In this document: positions 25,251-37,680 of the stretch, one piece after another
Layout: every line of letters begins with the position of its first letter
Numbering within the stretch: position 1 is the stretch's first letter
Source of the DNA: Rapana venosa
Lineage: Eukaryota > Mollusca > Gastropoda > Neogastropoda > Muricidae
Length of the DNA stretch: 64,000 nucleotides
Assembly (NCBI GenBank): GCA_028751875.1
Contig: CM054135.1
Location: 63,336,193 to 63,400,192, forward strand
Direction: 5' to 3'
Translations under genes and position numbers: made by a program
Notes under the pieces: model-generated
Databases searched by the model: none
Told to the model about the DNA's origin: nothing
Seen by the model: only the letters and a program-made list of their open reading frames with translations

Positions 25251-25539
25251 TCGTTTATGCTAAGAATCGACTTCTATGACCTGATTTAACCGCGTGTCAT
25301 AAGTGAAAGGTCAAATTCGAATAGTGCCAGTTGTCGGTGCTCTTCCTCGCACCGAAGAAGGAACAAGTTTTAAATTAAAAAAATTCAGTCAATTCATATA
25401 GCGCCAAATATAACTCTTTTCAACTATTTGTTAATATGAAATATACATGTTCTTGGTCATAGGTTAAACTGCAATGATATTGATGACATCATCTACGTAC
25501 TACATTATAATAATCAATCCGTTTTTCGCCTTGTTATAT

Positions 25540-25560
25540 TACGCCGCATTTTCCGGAAGT
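25540..25560 (+). promoter_or_regulatory. Probable RhoGDI promoter, ETS-type site
   Basis: The sequence ttccggaagt at 25,551-25,560 contains CCGGAAGT, the consensus bound by ETS/GABP factors at many TATA-less housekeeping promoters. It lies just upstream of a candidate first exon. The promoter role is inferred from motif and position. Confidence 0.4.
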
Positions 25561-25657
25561 AACATTCTCTGCTAGCCTAGGTCTTGCTGTCTGCTGAGGG
25601 AAAGAAAGAAAAGGCGACAGTCGCTTCCAGAGGGCTGAAAAAGAAAATTATTCAAAG
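25561..25657 (+). other. Candidate non-coding first exon of RhoGDI
   Basis: A purine-rich stretch downstream of the ETS site ends in ttcaaag|gtaggc, a good 5' splice site (intron from 25,658). The first coding exon starts at a real acceptor (27,494) only six bases before the ATG, so at least one upstream 5' UTR exon must exist. This is the best candidate within 2 kb. It would give a first intron of 1.8 kb. Confidence 0.4.
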
Positions 25658-27499
25658 GTAGGCGCACATAATTGTGTAGTGTACTTTATTGCTTCTGTGT
25701 GTGGCTATGAGATAATCTTGTGATCTTGTTTCTTTTACAATTGGAAAATGTTGCGCTTCACACTTCTTTTGCCCCAAGATTGACTCATCCTCTGAGGCCC
25801 ACCTCAGCCGTCAGCTCATGGTGCGATTATACATACTGATGCTAGGCAGTGCCAGACCTAGTTGTAAATCGCTAAACCTCCTCGATTGATCTTTATTCTA
25901 CTAAAGCCAAGGGGGAGTGTAATCAGTGATCTATCAAGTTGTCTATAGTGCGTGGAAAATAGTACCAGATATTCTCCTTTATTTTCTCTCTGTTTGTGTT
26001 CTTATAGCGAACAGTAACGGTCCCTGGAAACGCTGCACAGCGATGATGTCGCGGACAATCGAGACGGTTCTTACCGGTCAACGGTCTGCACAGTTCAGAC
26101 CGGTCATCATTATCGCTTATTTTGCACCATCAGTCAACATTACATCAGTCATGCCACATAGTTCTAGCCTTTTATCCAGAAATTAAATTTTGTACACGAG
26201 ATTTTTGCTTTCTGTTTTAATTGGTGAACATTTTTTTTTCCAACTCTGATCTTTTTCTGGTGCCCACTGGCACAGCAGTCGCCTCATCATCCCCCCCCCC
26301 CCCCTCCCCCTTTCTCCACCCAGTCTGCTTTGGTCAATCATCAAGGTAGCTAGCTTTTGAGAGACATGTGGTCAGTGGAAATATTATTTTCTCCATTTAA
26401 TGAATCACCCAACATGAAAACATCAACATGATTCATACAACTGGGGTCCTGACTTATGTCACACTGATTAATTGTTGCATGTCTCATTGTCTGATTTAAA
26501 TATCAAACTCCAAAGTTTTGCTCTACAAGTAAATCTGGCACCAAACCTCAGCTACCTTGAAACTTTTTTGGTAATATATAAAGTTGTGATTAAAAAAAGT
26601 ATTATGATATTACTGATAAACTAATGACAATTATTGAATAATTAGGTATTAATTACCAGCACTTTTAGCTTCCTTGCTTCTATAGGTTTTTGTGCTTGAG
26701 CCCATACTCAAGAGGCTTGGTAGAGATGGCTTGTGTCTTGCTTTTTTTGTAATTAACTCAAATTTGATTTATTTCATGTGAAGCCATATAATTGTTTCAT
26801 TGTTTGGCAGATGTTTGGAGCTCATGTCTTACTCTTATTCAAGGTATTGTTTGTGGATTCATGGATAGATTCCTTCCAACATTTTCATAATTTCTGTTGT
26901 TTTCTAGAGCAATGGGTTTTACCTTCAGTAATGAAGAGTTTTGTATTTTATAAGACTTTATTAGTGCCTGTCCAGAATCTTCGCAGTTTTTTTGGTCACA
27001 GCTGTCAGGGGAATTCTGTTGTTGGTATGGGTTCTTTCTCTCCAGTAGTGGCACCTTAAACCTGATATGGCCATCTTGGTTTGCTCATTAGTTTTTGATT
27101 TTCTCACATTTATTATATGATTTTTGACACATACTATGGACTGCTCTGCATGTTAATACTGGAGTATTTTTCCTTTGATTGAAAGTTACCACATGACATA
27201 TCAATAGATAGATTCAACTCACCAAAAACACTAAAAGTTGCATAGTGATATCACATATAAAGTTCTTCTAGTGTAATATGGAGTCAAGTGTGTCTTGAAA
27301 ATAGGTTGTTTACATTTGCATTAATAATTAAGTATATTATTGTTTTGGTTTTCCAAATGAAAACAAGAAACATTTCTCGTCTAAAAAAAAGTGATGGTAT
27401 TTATATGGTATAATAAAAAAAACAACAAACTTTTTGGTCTTTCACTATTGCTGTCAAATACTAGAGTAGGACCCATTTCTCTGTTCTTTCCAGGTCACC

Positions 27500-27689
27500 A
27501 TGGCAGAACAGGAAGAACAAGTTGAGGCAGTAGCTGCAGATGAAGAAGAGAACGACACCCCAGATTACAAACCTCCAGCCCTCAAGTCCTTGGATGAAAT
27601 TCTGGGACAAGACAAGGAGGATGAGAGCTTGAGAAAATATAAGGAGCAGTTACTAGCTGATGCTGGAAGTGGGGAGAAAATTATTCATG
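27500..27689 (+). CDS. RhoGDI: RhoGDI coding exon 1
   Basis: The acceptor ttctttccag ends at 27,493, and six bases of 5' UTR precede the ATG. The exon encodes residues 1-63 plus one base (MAEQEEQVEA ... GEKIIH) and ends at catg|gtgagc. It is the switch-region-binding N-terminal arm, rich in Glu and Asp. Confidence 0.95.
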
Positions 27690-29211
27690 GTGAGCTCTTG
27701 TACATTCTGATTTGTTTCTTTGCTTTTGCAAGAAAAGTGCGTGGATGTGTGTGTGTGTGTGTGTTGGTGCACAAGGAATAACACATCTATTTTGGGTTTA
27801 ATTATTTTCAAAGCAGAACTTCTTTTTATCCGCAAGATTAATGGTGATCTGGGTGCTTGTCTTTGAGTTGTGTGTGCAACATGAAGTTATTAAATTATGG
27901 AAATGAACCTGGTGCATTAAGTCTTGTTCCTTATCACATTACAGTAAAGTTGCTCTCATAGGCTTAGAGAAACAAAAATCATAGCACAGCAGATTCTTTT
28001 AAGAAAATATGGCTCTGTACTATGGTAGCCCTCACTCACTTGGAAGAGCAGGGAGGATTTCATGCAGATACCTGATATGCAGAAGTGGGAAAGCAACAGT
28101 CAAGTCAGTCAGTGTGTGTGTGTGTGTGTGTGTGTGTGTCTGTGGTGTGTTGTGTTGTGTGTGTGTGTGTGTGTTGTGTGCTTATATGTTAATTATTGAT
28201 TACTTAGGGGGCAGGCTAGCATTGTGGTTAGGCTTTGAGCTTTAAGCTATGATCTGATGCCACATGTTTGAGCCACCACCAAGATGCCCGTTCAAGATGA
28301 TTTTACCCCTGAAGTTAGCATCAGTAATGACTTCACTCTCCTGAACGTCCTTTGGATGAAACTGTAAACTGAGGTCCCATGTGCGAATGCTCACAGAACA
28401 TCTTGTACACACACTAAGATCATTCCACTTTTCTAAAGAGTAGGCCATAAAATGCTGGTGGGAAAAGATGACAACATAAAAAAAAATGCATGCACACTGG
28501 TGTCATGTTTAGACATATATCCTTAAAGTTGGAATGTGGCTACATTTAAGGTGGGTAAATCGTTGCATATGCAAAATCTTACTGTTGGTAACCTCAGAGC
28601 TCTAGATGTGGACCAAAAAAAGAGAAAATGCATACTTGATAAGCAATGATGTTTCAAGACATTAAAAAGCAACAAAACAAATTGCATTCATAGTTTTATA
28701 CTCACAGTTTATTATGAGACCTTATTTACGCAGAAACACACACACATACATGCATGTGTGCATTTGTGTATAAATTCAATAAGCATTATAGTAAATTATA
28801 CATGTGTGCTCAAACCTAAGTCCATATTTACTCACACATGTTCATATTTTACATGCACGCAGAATTTTCTCCCTCACTTCATCTTAGTAGTTCATATTTT
28901 CAGATAGTGTAAAAGAATACACTTTTACCTTACACTGAATATTTTTCATACAATTTAAACCTAGAGGGAACCCACAAATATAGATTTATAGATAGTAATA
29001 TATATGTACATCATTTGTGAACATGCATGATTTACATTAAATAATAATAATATATGGAATTTATATAGCGCTGAATCTTGTAAAACAAACAAATCGAAGC
29101 GTGTGCACTCAAATCATTTACGCACATGCAACTTTCCTCAAATATAATGAATAACATATTTCAAATTTATGCACGCGCACATGCACACACACACACACAG
29201 ACACAGACACA

Positions 29212-29262
<51 letters not shown>

Positions 29263-29415
29263 AACACACACACATTTAGTGCCGATCATATGGAAAACCA
29301 TGCTTACATTTTCAGCAATTAATTGTGAATGATACTTAAAGTTTAGGATGATGATTTTTACAGTGTTTGTGAGTTCTTCAAGTTAATGAACAAGGCTGTG
29401 TGTGTGTGTGTGTGT

Positions 29416-29459
<44 letters not shown>

Positions 29460-31613
29460 TGATAACTACATGTACACAAGCCTGCTTGTGTCTATATATA
29501 GTGTATGTTTGCACTCATGTTGATTTCTTAGAGTCTATAATTTGTGATAGAAAAGCATGTTTTCTGTTTTGTTTGTTTTTGTTAGTATTAATCATTTGAT
29601 TATCTTTTTTCCAGATGAAAACAACCCCTTGTCTGCGATTGTAAAAAAGCTTGCCATTTCTGTTGAAGGAAGGGATGACATCGAGATTGATCTAACATGT
29701 AAGTTTTTTGTGTGTGGACGTTTTGACTAGATATTGACTGCAGGTATAGTGCTGTTGCTGACATTAATGAAAAAATGAGCAAAAAGAGTGAGAAACAGAG
29801 ACTGAAAAGAGAGAGGGTAGGCAACAACCTTTCCTATACTAGTGAACTGTAGGATAGCATTATAGTGGAATGGGAGTTACTTCAAAGAATTCTTTGAGAA
29901 TAAATCAGCCAGTGTGTTGCATTGTCCACTGGTTTTGAATTGAATTTCATGGGAGCAGTGGGCATCACAGAATATAAATTATAAGGCAAAAGAAACTGTT
30001 TGCTTAGTCTGCTTGCATTTGGCCAATGAACTGACACCTGTTAAGTAAGTAAGCAAAAAAAAGAGCTACGAATTATACGCTTTTGTACTTGCATACACTC
30101 ACTCATATAGCTGCTTACCCCTCCCCCCTTTCTTCAAACGAACAAACATATTTTGTACTTTTTTTTTTTCAAAGTAGATCCATGTGATTATTGTTGAGTG
30201 CAATGGTTGGTATAATGCTTAAAGCAGGGCCACATTTTTTCTCTCCAAATTACCCCCTTATTCTTAGAGAAACCCACCTTGATCAGTCAGCTTCAAGTGC
30301 AAATTCATGAGTAATGAAACTCGCACAATAGTTTATCCAGATGACGTATTATTTTCCTCTGGGATATATCTTAAAGGTACTTGAAATTAGAATATCTATT
30401 CTGATGTTTAGTTACTCTTCATATAATTTCACCTTATGTGACAAGCGCTGATCTTAGATAGAAGATTTTCTGTTGAAAGAGAGCTTTGGACATTTACATT
30501 TAGACATGCCAAAAAAAAGCAGAAGTGAGGAGAAAACAGAACCAGAAAGAGTTTTACATGGAGGACAACAACTGTTAATAATATATGTATTGCCTTGTAA
30601 TTAATTGTTTGCCTTTTTTCCCATTTCAGTGCCAAAAGAGAAAATAAAGGAATGCAAAGTGGGACTGAAGGAGGCGTGCAAGTATCGTGTGAAAATCTTC
30701 TTCAACATTCAGAGGGAAATAGTGTCTGGCCTACGATACGAGCAGAAAGTTTACAAGAAAGGCATCAAAGGTATGGACACATGTATTCATTTGTTTCTTG
30801 TCTTGGCTTGACAGTGAATATGTTCAGATTTTATACTCACGGAACTCTGGGCTGATTGATTGCTTGCATGAGGTGTGTGAGTCAGTCAGGTAAGTGTTCA
30901 GAAGTACTGAAAATAGTCATAACTTGGTAATAGTAGCGCTTTAGAATGGTAGAAGTTCCATATTTTGGTTTGTTGTTGGATGAAGGTGAGGGTTTCACTA
31001 CCAATATTTAACTTGTGTATGCTTTATTGCCAGATGATTACTCAATAGTATTTTGGATTTTTATGCGGTCAGAAAAATAAATGCTAGAAGTGGAGCTTTG
31101 CATATTTTGAGTGTAAATATGTGTGTGTTTATGTTTATGTGTGTGTATTTTAAATTTTTATTTGTTAATTATTTTTTATATATTTAATTATCAAACTTCT
31201 TAGCTTAAATATACTATCAGTGACAGAAACTTTTCTAGAGATTCTCAGCATACTTCCTTGCGTGTGCAGTGTGTGATGCAGATTTATCAAAGCATACTGT
31301 CTTGAATGTGCAATGTGTAATGCAGATGTGTCAAAGCATGCTTCCTTGTGTGTGCAGTGTGTCATGCAGATTTGTCAAAAGAAGAGTGTAACATAGCCTT
31401 TATTTTATTTTCTCAGTGGAAAAAGGAAGCCACATGGTTGGAAGCTATGCACCCAAAAAGGAGATCCACATATTTGAAACACCTCCAGAGACTGCACCCC
31501 ATGGCATGCTGGCTCGTGGAGACTACAAAGTCGAAAGTCGTTTCACTGATGATGATGGGAATATCTACCTGGAGTGGGAATGGTATTTAATCATCAAAAA
31601 AGACTTTGATTGA
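27500..31613 (+). CDS. RhoGDI: Rho GDP-dissociation inhibitor, complete coding sequence in four exons
   Basis: RhoGDI is a cytosolic chaperone that holds Rho, Rac and Cdc42 in the GDP state and extracts them from membranes by burying the prenyl tail. Coding exons are 27,500-27,689, 29,615-29,698, 30,630-30,770 and 31,417-31,613: 612 nt in total, 203 aa, close to the 204 aa of vertebrate RhoGDI-alpha. Every intron is GT-AG and lies after the first base of a codon. Residues 1-63 form the acidic regulatory arm, with DYKPPALKSLDEIL (22-35) and DESLRKYKEQLL (41-52). Residues 64-203 form the Ig-like prenyl-binding sandwich, with NIQREIVSGLRY, HMVGSYAPK, GMLARGDY, SRFTDDDGN and the closing WEW. No frame breaks are present, and the gene reads as functional. 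ATG context accATGg is favourable. Confidence 0.96.
28110..28182 (+). repeat. (GT)n microsatellite in RhoGDI intron
   Basis: Impure GT run with TGTTGTG interruptions, just upstream of the intronic SINE. Confidence 0.9.
28206..28640 (+). mobile_element. SINE family A, long form, in RhoGDI intron
   Basis: A degraded head (ggctagcattgtggttag) is followed by the core (cctttggatgaaactgtaaa, tctaaagagtaggccat) and the long-form tail (gttggaatgtggctac, cttactgttggtaacctc). It inserted in the sense orientation in the 1.9-kb intron between coding exons 1 and 2. Confidence 0.8.
29041..29098 (-). mobile_element. SINE family A 3' tail fragment
   Basis: A reversed tail block (aataataataatatatgg, tttatatagcgctgaatc, aacaaatcgaagcg), with nothing of the core remaining. 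Confidence 0.65.
29180..29459 (+). repeat. (CA)n and (GT)n arrays in RhoGDI intron
   Basis: (CA)n at 29,180-29,272 and (GT)n at 29,396-29,458 sit 120 bp apart in one intron. The transcript could fold CA against GU. Confidence 0.9.
29615..29698 (+). CDS. RhoGDI: RhoGDI coding exon 2
   Basis: Acceptor ctttttttccag at 29,614 and donor acat|gtaagt at 29,699. The exon encodes residues 64-91 (DENNPLSAIVKKLAIS ... IEIDLT), the first strand of the Ig-like domain, ending in the family's conserved LDLT/IDLT. Confidence 0.95.
30630..30770 (+). CDS. RhoGDI: RhoGDI coding exon 3
   Basis: Acceptor cccatttcag at 30,629 and donor aaag|gtatgg at 30,771. The exon encodes residues 92-138, with KYRVKIFFNIQREIVSGLRY and YKKGIK, the best conserved core strands of the domain. 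Confidence 0.95.
31249..31380 (+). repeat. 44-bp minisatellite, three units, before the last RhoGDI exon
   Basis: Units start at 31,249, 31,293 and 31,337 with catacttccttg-type openings and share tgcagtgtgt(g/c)atgcag. The array ends 36 bp before the acceptor at 31,416, so it covers the likely branch-point region. Confidence 0.85.
31417..31613 (+). CDS. RhoGDI: RhoGDI coding exon 4 and stop
   Basis: Acceptor tattttctcag at 31,416. The exon encodes residues 139-203 (VEKGSHMVGSYAPK ... IIKKDFD) and the TGA at 31,611-31,613. The segment ARGDYKVESRFTDDDGN matches the hallmark ARGxYxxxSxFTDDD motif of the family. Confidence 0.96.
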
Positions 31614-31671
31614 GCTGCATGATTCCCTTTCTCATCTTTCCTTCCTCACTTGCTTCTCTCTCTCTCTCTCA

Positions 31672-31675
<4 letters not shown>

Positions 31676-31753
<78 letters not shown>
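31676..31753 (+). repeat. (CT)n microsatellite in RhoGDI 3' UTR
   Basis: A nearly pure CT run of about 78 bp, preceded by a shorter CT patch, beginning roughly 60 bp after the stop codon. Confidence 0.95.
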
Positions 31754-31757
<4 letters not shown>

Positions 31758-31940
31758 TTTTCTTTTCTACATGTTTATGTTTTTGTGTCTGAGAGAATCA
31801 AGGCAAATTTGTTGACATTTTTCGCGTTTTGTGATGTGATGGTTTAGTCACATAACACGTATTTGTCCTTGCATGATTTTGTTTTTCTCATTGGTGGTAC
31901 AGTTTCTTGGTGGAATATGAATTGAAATGCAAATATGTGT

Positions 31941-31946
31941 AATAAA
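31941..31946 (+). terminator. Poly(A) signal of RhoGDI
   Basis: AATAAA followed by GT-rich gtgtccattattagtagttg, 328 bp after the stop codon. It is the first canonical signal downstream and probably ends the transcript near 31,960-31,980. Confidence 0.7.
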
Positions 31947-32893
31947 TGTGTCCATTATTAGTAGTTGTGTCCAATCGGTACTTTTCGTGCACTGGAAAAA
32001 AAAAAGACCTGGAACAGCGAAGACTTTTGTCACAAAGAAGGAAAGTGTTGGGTCCACAGGATTTTTTTTTGGGCTGAAATTCTGTGTTAAATTAAGAGCA
32101 AAATGTGCAATAAAAGGAAAAGTGGTCTTTGGGCCATTCTGTTTAAATGCGGGTTTTGTATTTTTCCCCAAGACTTTGGGAAGTGTCGCATGCAGATATC
32201 ATCTGTTGTAATTTTCCTTCCCTCTCCGGGTCATTTGTCAGAAAAATCTTTTAAAAAAAGAAAAACTGATCTGTTAAGGAGTAATCAGTTCAAAAAATTA
32301 TTAAATTTGTGGTAGAGGGGTTTTTTTTGGTTTTTTTTTAAAAGATTAAAAATTTAAAAACAGTTTTTATCAAAAAGCTTTAAATTTTTTTTGTGTTTTT
32401 GGTATTAAAATTTGTTGGGGGTATTACTGGTAAGTGTTGCTCTAAATTATAGATCTTTTGAGCATAAAAAAGGGGGTTTTGTCCTTGCAAATTCTCTTTT
32501 TTTCCTAAAATCTTTTGAAAGGTTTGCCTTTAAAGTTGTTTTTGTTTTTTTTAAAAAATTTTTTTTTAGCTGTATTTAAAAAAAAAAAAGATATATTAAA
32601 TTCGTTTCCATTTTATTCGCCTGTTTCCTGTTAATATTTTTATTTGTGTTTAGGAAATGTGTTGTCATTTTTAATGCTCTTTTTTGAAGGAGTGCAAGAA
32701 AAATTTTGGAACCCCCCGGGTTTTTGGGGGAAATTTTGTGGGGTGTTGCAGATCAAGTTTTTGCATTTGTTTCTTTACATTCATCAAGAAGTGTTCCATA
32801 TTGTTGTATATAAGTTGGCCTGTCCGTCCCAATGCCATTGAGTACCCAATTTATGTTTTTTAATTTTGGCAGCGTACCTGCACTTTTTCATAT

Positions 32894-33106
32894 GGATGAT
32901 TTTCAGCTTTGCCTGTACCTTTTTGGGGGTTAAAAAGCACCGGAATGGAGGGTTTTCAGCTTCCCTTACCTTATTTGGCGGTATAAAGTGCCCCGGGAAG
33001 GGGTGATTTTCGCATGCCGTACTTTTTTTGGCGGTAAAAATCCCCGGAATGGATGGTTTCAGCATTGCCTGACCTTTTTGGCGGTTAAAAAGGCACGGAA
33101 TGGAAT
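32894..33106 (+). repeat. Tandem repeat, about 53 bp, four units
   Basis: Units start at 32,894, 32,947, 33,001 and 33,051. Each reads roughly ggatggttttcagc, then a tttttggcggtaaaa core, then ccggaat. They differ mostly in homopolymer lengths. Confidence 0.75.
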
Positions 33107-36100
33107 TTTCATTGGTCATATTCTGTTTTGAATTCCCCCATTCTTCCTCCTCCCCCCCAAAGTAAAGTTAGCCTTTTTAAAAGTAAAAATAACAAATCTA
33201 ACGATGTGGAAATCAGATTTGAACCCTGAAGTGTTATCAAAAAACATTTCAAGAAGACATTGAAAAAAAAGGTGAAAGGGATTTTTTTAGAAGTCAGTGG
33301 CAAGAATTGCCCTGTTTGTATGATAAGACAAACCTTTTTTTTTTTAAAGACAGTAAAGGGGGGGGGGTTCAAGGGGGGGTGGGTGGGGGGGGGGGGTTAT
33401 GAGCGCAGAAAAGATCAGAATGGGTTTGCTCTAAGAATGGACTATTCACTTGTTTGGAAACCCTTTTATAATCTTCTCACCCATCTTTCTTGCACAAGGA
33501 TGGTCCATGATGTCTTTTCTTTCATTAAAGTTTAAAGTATTTTCAGTTTTAATGTTAACTTGATGCTTGTTGCCCTTTTTTTATGACACCAGAGTTTTAA
33601 AAATAGGATTTTTACAAAATTTAAACATTATTTTTTTTACTTTTTTTAAAAAATAATTCAGGGGTTTGGGGGTTTTTTTTTGGGGGGTGGGGGGGGGGGG
33701 GAGGGGGGGGAAAAATTAAAAATGCTATAGAAGTTCCCCAGTTTGCTTCTAGGGGGAAAGGGTCATTAGTTTTGTATTGGCTATATAGCCTGGAAACGGG
33801 AAGGGGTGTATGTCATGAACACGGGTAGCTTATGTTGAGAAAATGTTGTCCTGGGATGTGGCTTGGTTGATTTAAATGTCATCCGGGATAGTTTCTGAGA
33901 GTTACGTTACCCAAAAAATTGAGTGCGTACCTGTTAACTTTTTTTTAAAATATTTTGGTTTTAGTTGAAAAGCGTGTGCACACTCCCTACATACACACAC
34001 CTCTTCTCTCTGTCTTTTATTCTTATTGTTTTTGGTCCCCCTTAATTTTTTCTTTTTCCCTTTCCCTACCACAGGATTACTATGTTCATTTTTAGAATGG
34101 GAAAAGATTTTCATTACAAACTTGGGATTAGTGATTTTTTTTTTGCTTTTTATTCAATTTATTAAAAAAATTCAGTTATTTTTTTTTAGTTTCTGTTTTT
34201 CTTTTTGTTTTCCCTTACTGGTACTCCAATAGAAAACCTTTTATTTTTAGCCCATGGTAAATTTAGCCCCAAGTTTTCTTGAAATTTTTTTTACCGAATC
34301 AAACTTCTTTTTTATTTTCAGAACTTAGAAAAAATGTTTTTACACAAGCCGAGGGATGCCCGTTGAACTTGTATTTGTTAAACATTCACAAGTTTTTTCA
34401 GCTTTGCACATCCCAGTGAAAGCAACAGTAAATCGTACTTTGTCAACGGGAATGGGGGAAGACTTTAGGGTTTTGCAATGGCCTTGAGCGGGAAATTCTG
34501 TTCAGAAAAGTCATAGGGGCGTGCACTTTTTGGTGTTTACGAATTTCAGCCCAGTGCGCTGTCGGTGATAGGTGATTTGCAGTCATAAAGGGGGTGGCCG
34601 AGAATTGGGGCTTGTACTGTTTTTATGTTGTAGGTTTTTTTTTGCAACGTTGTCATCTTTTTGGGGTGTTGTGTAAAATCTGTTTTATAGGTCAATGCAT
34701 TCTTCTCACTTGTAGAACCTCAAGACACTCGTGATAGGATCTATAGCTGTGTATAAACATGTGTGGCAAAACCCAAATAACTGTTAGAAAAAATGCGCTA
34801 GTTTTGAAATATTTATTTTATTCATTTGAGAGTTTAATGTCAAAAGGGGACAGTTTTTAATTGTATTTTTCTGTGTTACCTACCACAAAACTTTACGTCA
34901 CTTTCGCTTGAAAAAACCCCCCCCAAAAAAAAAAAAAAAAAAAAATCCCCCAACATTACTTGTTTTTTAATACATTTTTTTTCCCCTTTGCGGGGAGATG
35001 TTTTTTCTCATTTTGTGTTAAGGTTTTTTTTAGGCTTTTTGGGGATATAAAAAATTCCTTACCGTTCTTTTTCTGATTGCTTAGCAAAAAAGTTAAAGAA
35101 AAAAGGTAAAATGCACTAACACACACACACAACACAGACACACCCACACACACACACACACCACACAACACACAACCACACACACACACACACACCCCCC
35201 AAAATGATCTACGGGAAAGTTTGTTTGCCTATTGTGGGGCTTCTGTGAAAAAGCATTGCGTTTTAATTGACAAAGTACTCATCTTTAGCCCAGTTTTGTT
35301 ATGAAAAAAACAACAAAAAAAAAATCGTTTACAATTGCGAAACCAGTCTGGAGAGAGAAACACCCCCTACCCGTTTTCTGAAGGGAGTTAAAGACGAAAA
35401 ATTAGCCGGGCTTTACTTCATGAATAGTTTAATTAATAGTTGCCCTGGTTCTTTTTTTCTGTGTTTTTTTTTATATTTTAAAAATTTTCTGTCTTTAGAT
35501 TTTTTTGGGTTTTGTGTGTTTGGAATTTTTGTTTTTGTTTTTGATGTGTACATGAAGACACTTCTCATGCCTGGTGTTTTCCAAATATCCACATAGACCT
35601 GCTTTTGCTTCAATAAATACTTTGGCATTGAAGATTATTGGAGACAGAAAAACTAAAACATAAACCACACACACACACACCCCACACACACACACTAAAA
35701 AAAAACCCCCTTTTTTTGTGCATTGCTTAAATTTTGGCTCTTAAACAAGCTTTTGTCCTTTGTTAGACTTTTTCAAGCATTTGGGTGGAATTTTTTTTGC
35801 AGTATTGGGCCGACAAGCAGGTTTGGGGCTGTGTCCTGCCTCCAAAAGGCCCGGTTTCTCGTAGATGTCTGAAAAGGTTGTATTTGGTTTCTTCCCTTAG
35901 TGGTGGAGCCCTCGCATAAATGGCATGTTCAGTGCTATTTTTGTGTTCAGATGTATTTTGTGGCATTTCTCAATCTGTTTTGAATGATCATGGAATTTTA
36001 CTCTCATTTAAAAATTGGATCACTTCCAGTATTTTTCATATCATGTTATCAAAGAAAACTGTTTTTGTGATGTGTCAAATGGATGGGTTGCAATACATAT

Positions 36101-36928
36101 GCCATGTATGTATTTTATCTAATTTTTTCATCAAATGTTTTAGTCAATTGGACTTTTCAGTGTTGGTGTTTTTTTTTTTGGGTTAGTGAGAGAAAACTGT
36201 AGGTGAACAAAGTTGTTTTTGCAAGTACAAACATGAACGGAAAGAGCCTTATTTTTTTCTGTATCTTTGTTTGTTTGTTTTTGGGTTTTAAAAATGAACA
36301 GCGGACCCTTTTTATGGAATTTTTCATATTTTTGGGATTTTCTGTAATCAGAAGACCTTCTGTATATTGATTCGTTTTTGGCTTCATGTTTCAACTTTTC
36401 GTTTTGCCGGGTTCATGGCATTCGAACATTTCCCCACACATTACACCTCATCTGCAGAGATGTCCAGAGAAGCAGATGCTTGATCACTGCACAACCAACT
36501 GTAAAACCTAGATGTTTTGTGGGTTTTTCAAACCCTGGGCACTGACAGTCATTTGGGTCTTTAAAAGTGCATAGTTTATTTTCTCAGCATGTATAGGGAG
36601 AGGGAGGGGAGGCACTAGCAGCGTGCATTTAGGGGGTCTGCAGATCTGAAATCCCATCCTGAAACCCCTAGGGGCCCTTAAATTTTTTGCAGTTGTGACC
36701 CCCATTTTCGGGCCTGAAGAGATTAGAATTTATTTTTTGCTTTTTTCTTGACCCTTAAAGGAAGGGTATTTCACTTGATTTGGAATGTAAATGCTACGTA
36801 CACGACATTATGAAAACTTTTATTTCCCTTTGGGAAAATTTATGGGTTTTATATTTTATTTTAAAACCCCTGCTTATATTTAATTGTTTCACTTCATTTT
36901 AGTTGGGGTCTAAACACGATCTCTGAAA

Positions 36929-36931
<3 letters not shown>

Positions 36932-36961
<30 letters not shown>
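36932..36961 (+). repeat. Poly(G) run of 30
   Basis: Uninterrupted G homopolymer. Sequence quality visibly improves for a few hundred bases after it. Confidence 0.95.
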
Positions 36962-36964
<3 letters not shown>

Positions 36965-37680
36965 TCAGTAATCATGAATCACAGATTCTTTTTCTTGTTT
37001 AAGGAAATGTTCAAAACAAATGCTACTGTCAGTAGGAGAAGTAAAGGTGACTTTCCCATCTACAGTGATTTTATTGCAATTGATAGGGACAGAGCAACTA
37101 TTACCCTCCATTTTGTGAATGATAGCTCGAAGTTGCAAGGCTGTTTTATCAGACACTGTATTATCAGATACTGTCATACATTCTTTGATTTTGAGGGAGA
37201 GTACACGCCATGATTGCAGCATCAGTTACTGTCTGATGCTTTTGTCACAAGGTAAACTCAAAAAAGGGAACCATGTATAGGGTGGCTTTCTATATGCACT
37301 CTATTGTCAGAGTGATTTGGTTCAGATCGAACTAAAGAGCCTTTGTAAAAGTGTACTTTTAAAACCCCTCAACAAATTAATGGGGGGGGAAAAATTTAAA
37401 ACTGAGGGGAGTAGAGAACAGAAGGTCTGAGAGAGAGCCCCCCTTCCATAAACTACCTAGTGTTCACCCTTATTTCTTACAATTGTGAGTCGTATGAAAA
37501 CTTACCTGGTGGTAATTGGTTAACTAGTATTTTTTGCTCACAGGAATATCTTCTTAAAAATTAAAAAAAAAAAGAAATGTTTGTCTTATACACTCAACCA
37601 AAAAATACTTAAGATACGCTAGATTTTAAATCTGGTACAAAGTGACAAAAAGGGTCCTTAAAATGGGGCTGATAGATAAT

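Larger units (their letters stand above)
31980..37680. other. Low-quality-looking region, no gene
   Basis: Sequence texture changes abruptly after the RhoGDI poly(A) site: dense runs of T, A, G and C (for example 33,358-33,396 and 33,670-33,715), few complex words, and no open frame resembling a protein. It holds (CA)n at 35,119-35,195, a four-unit tandem repeat at 32,894-33,106 and 30 G at 36,932-36,961. I read it as poorly polished consensus rather than biology. Confidence 0.6.
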
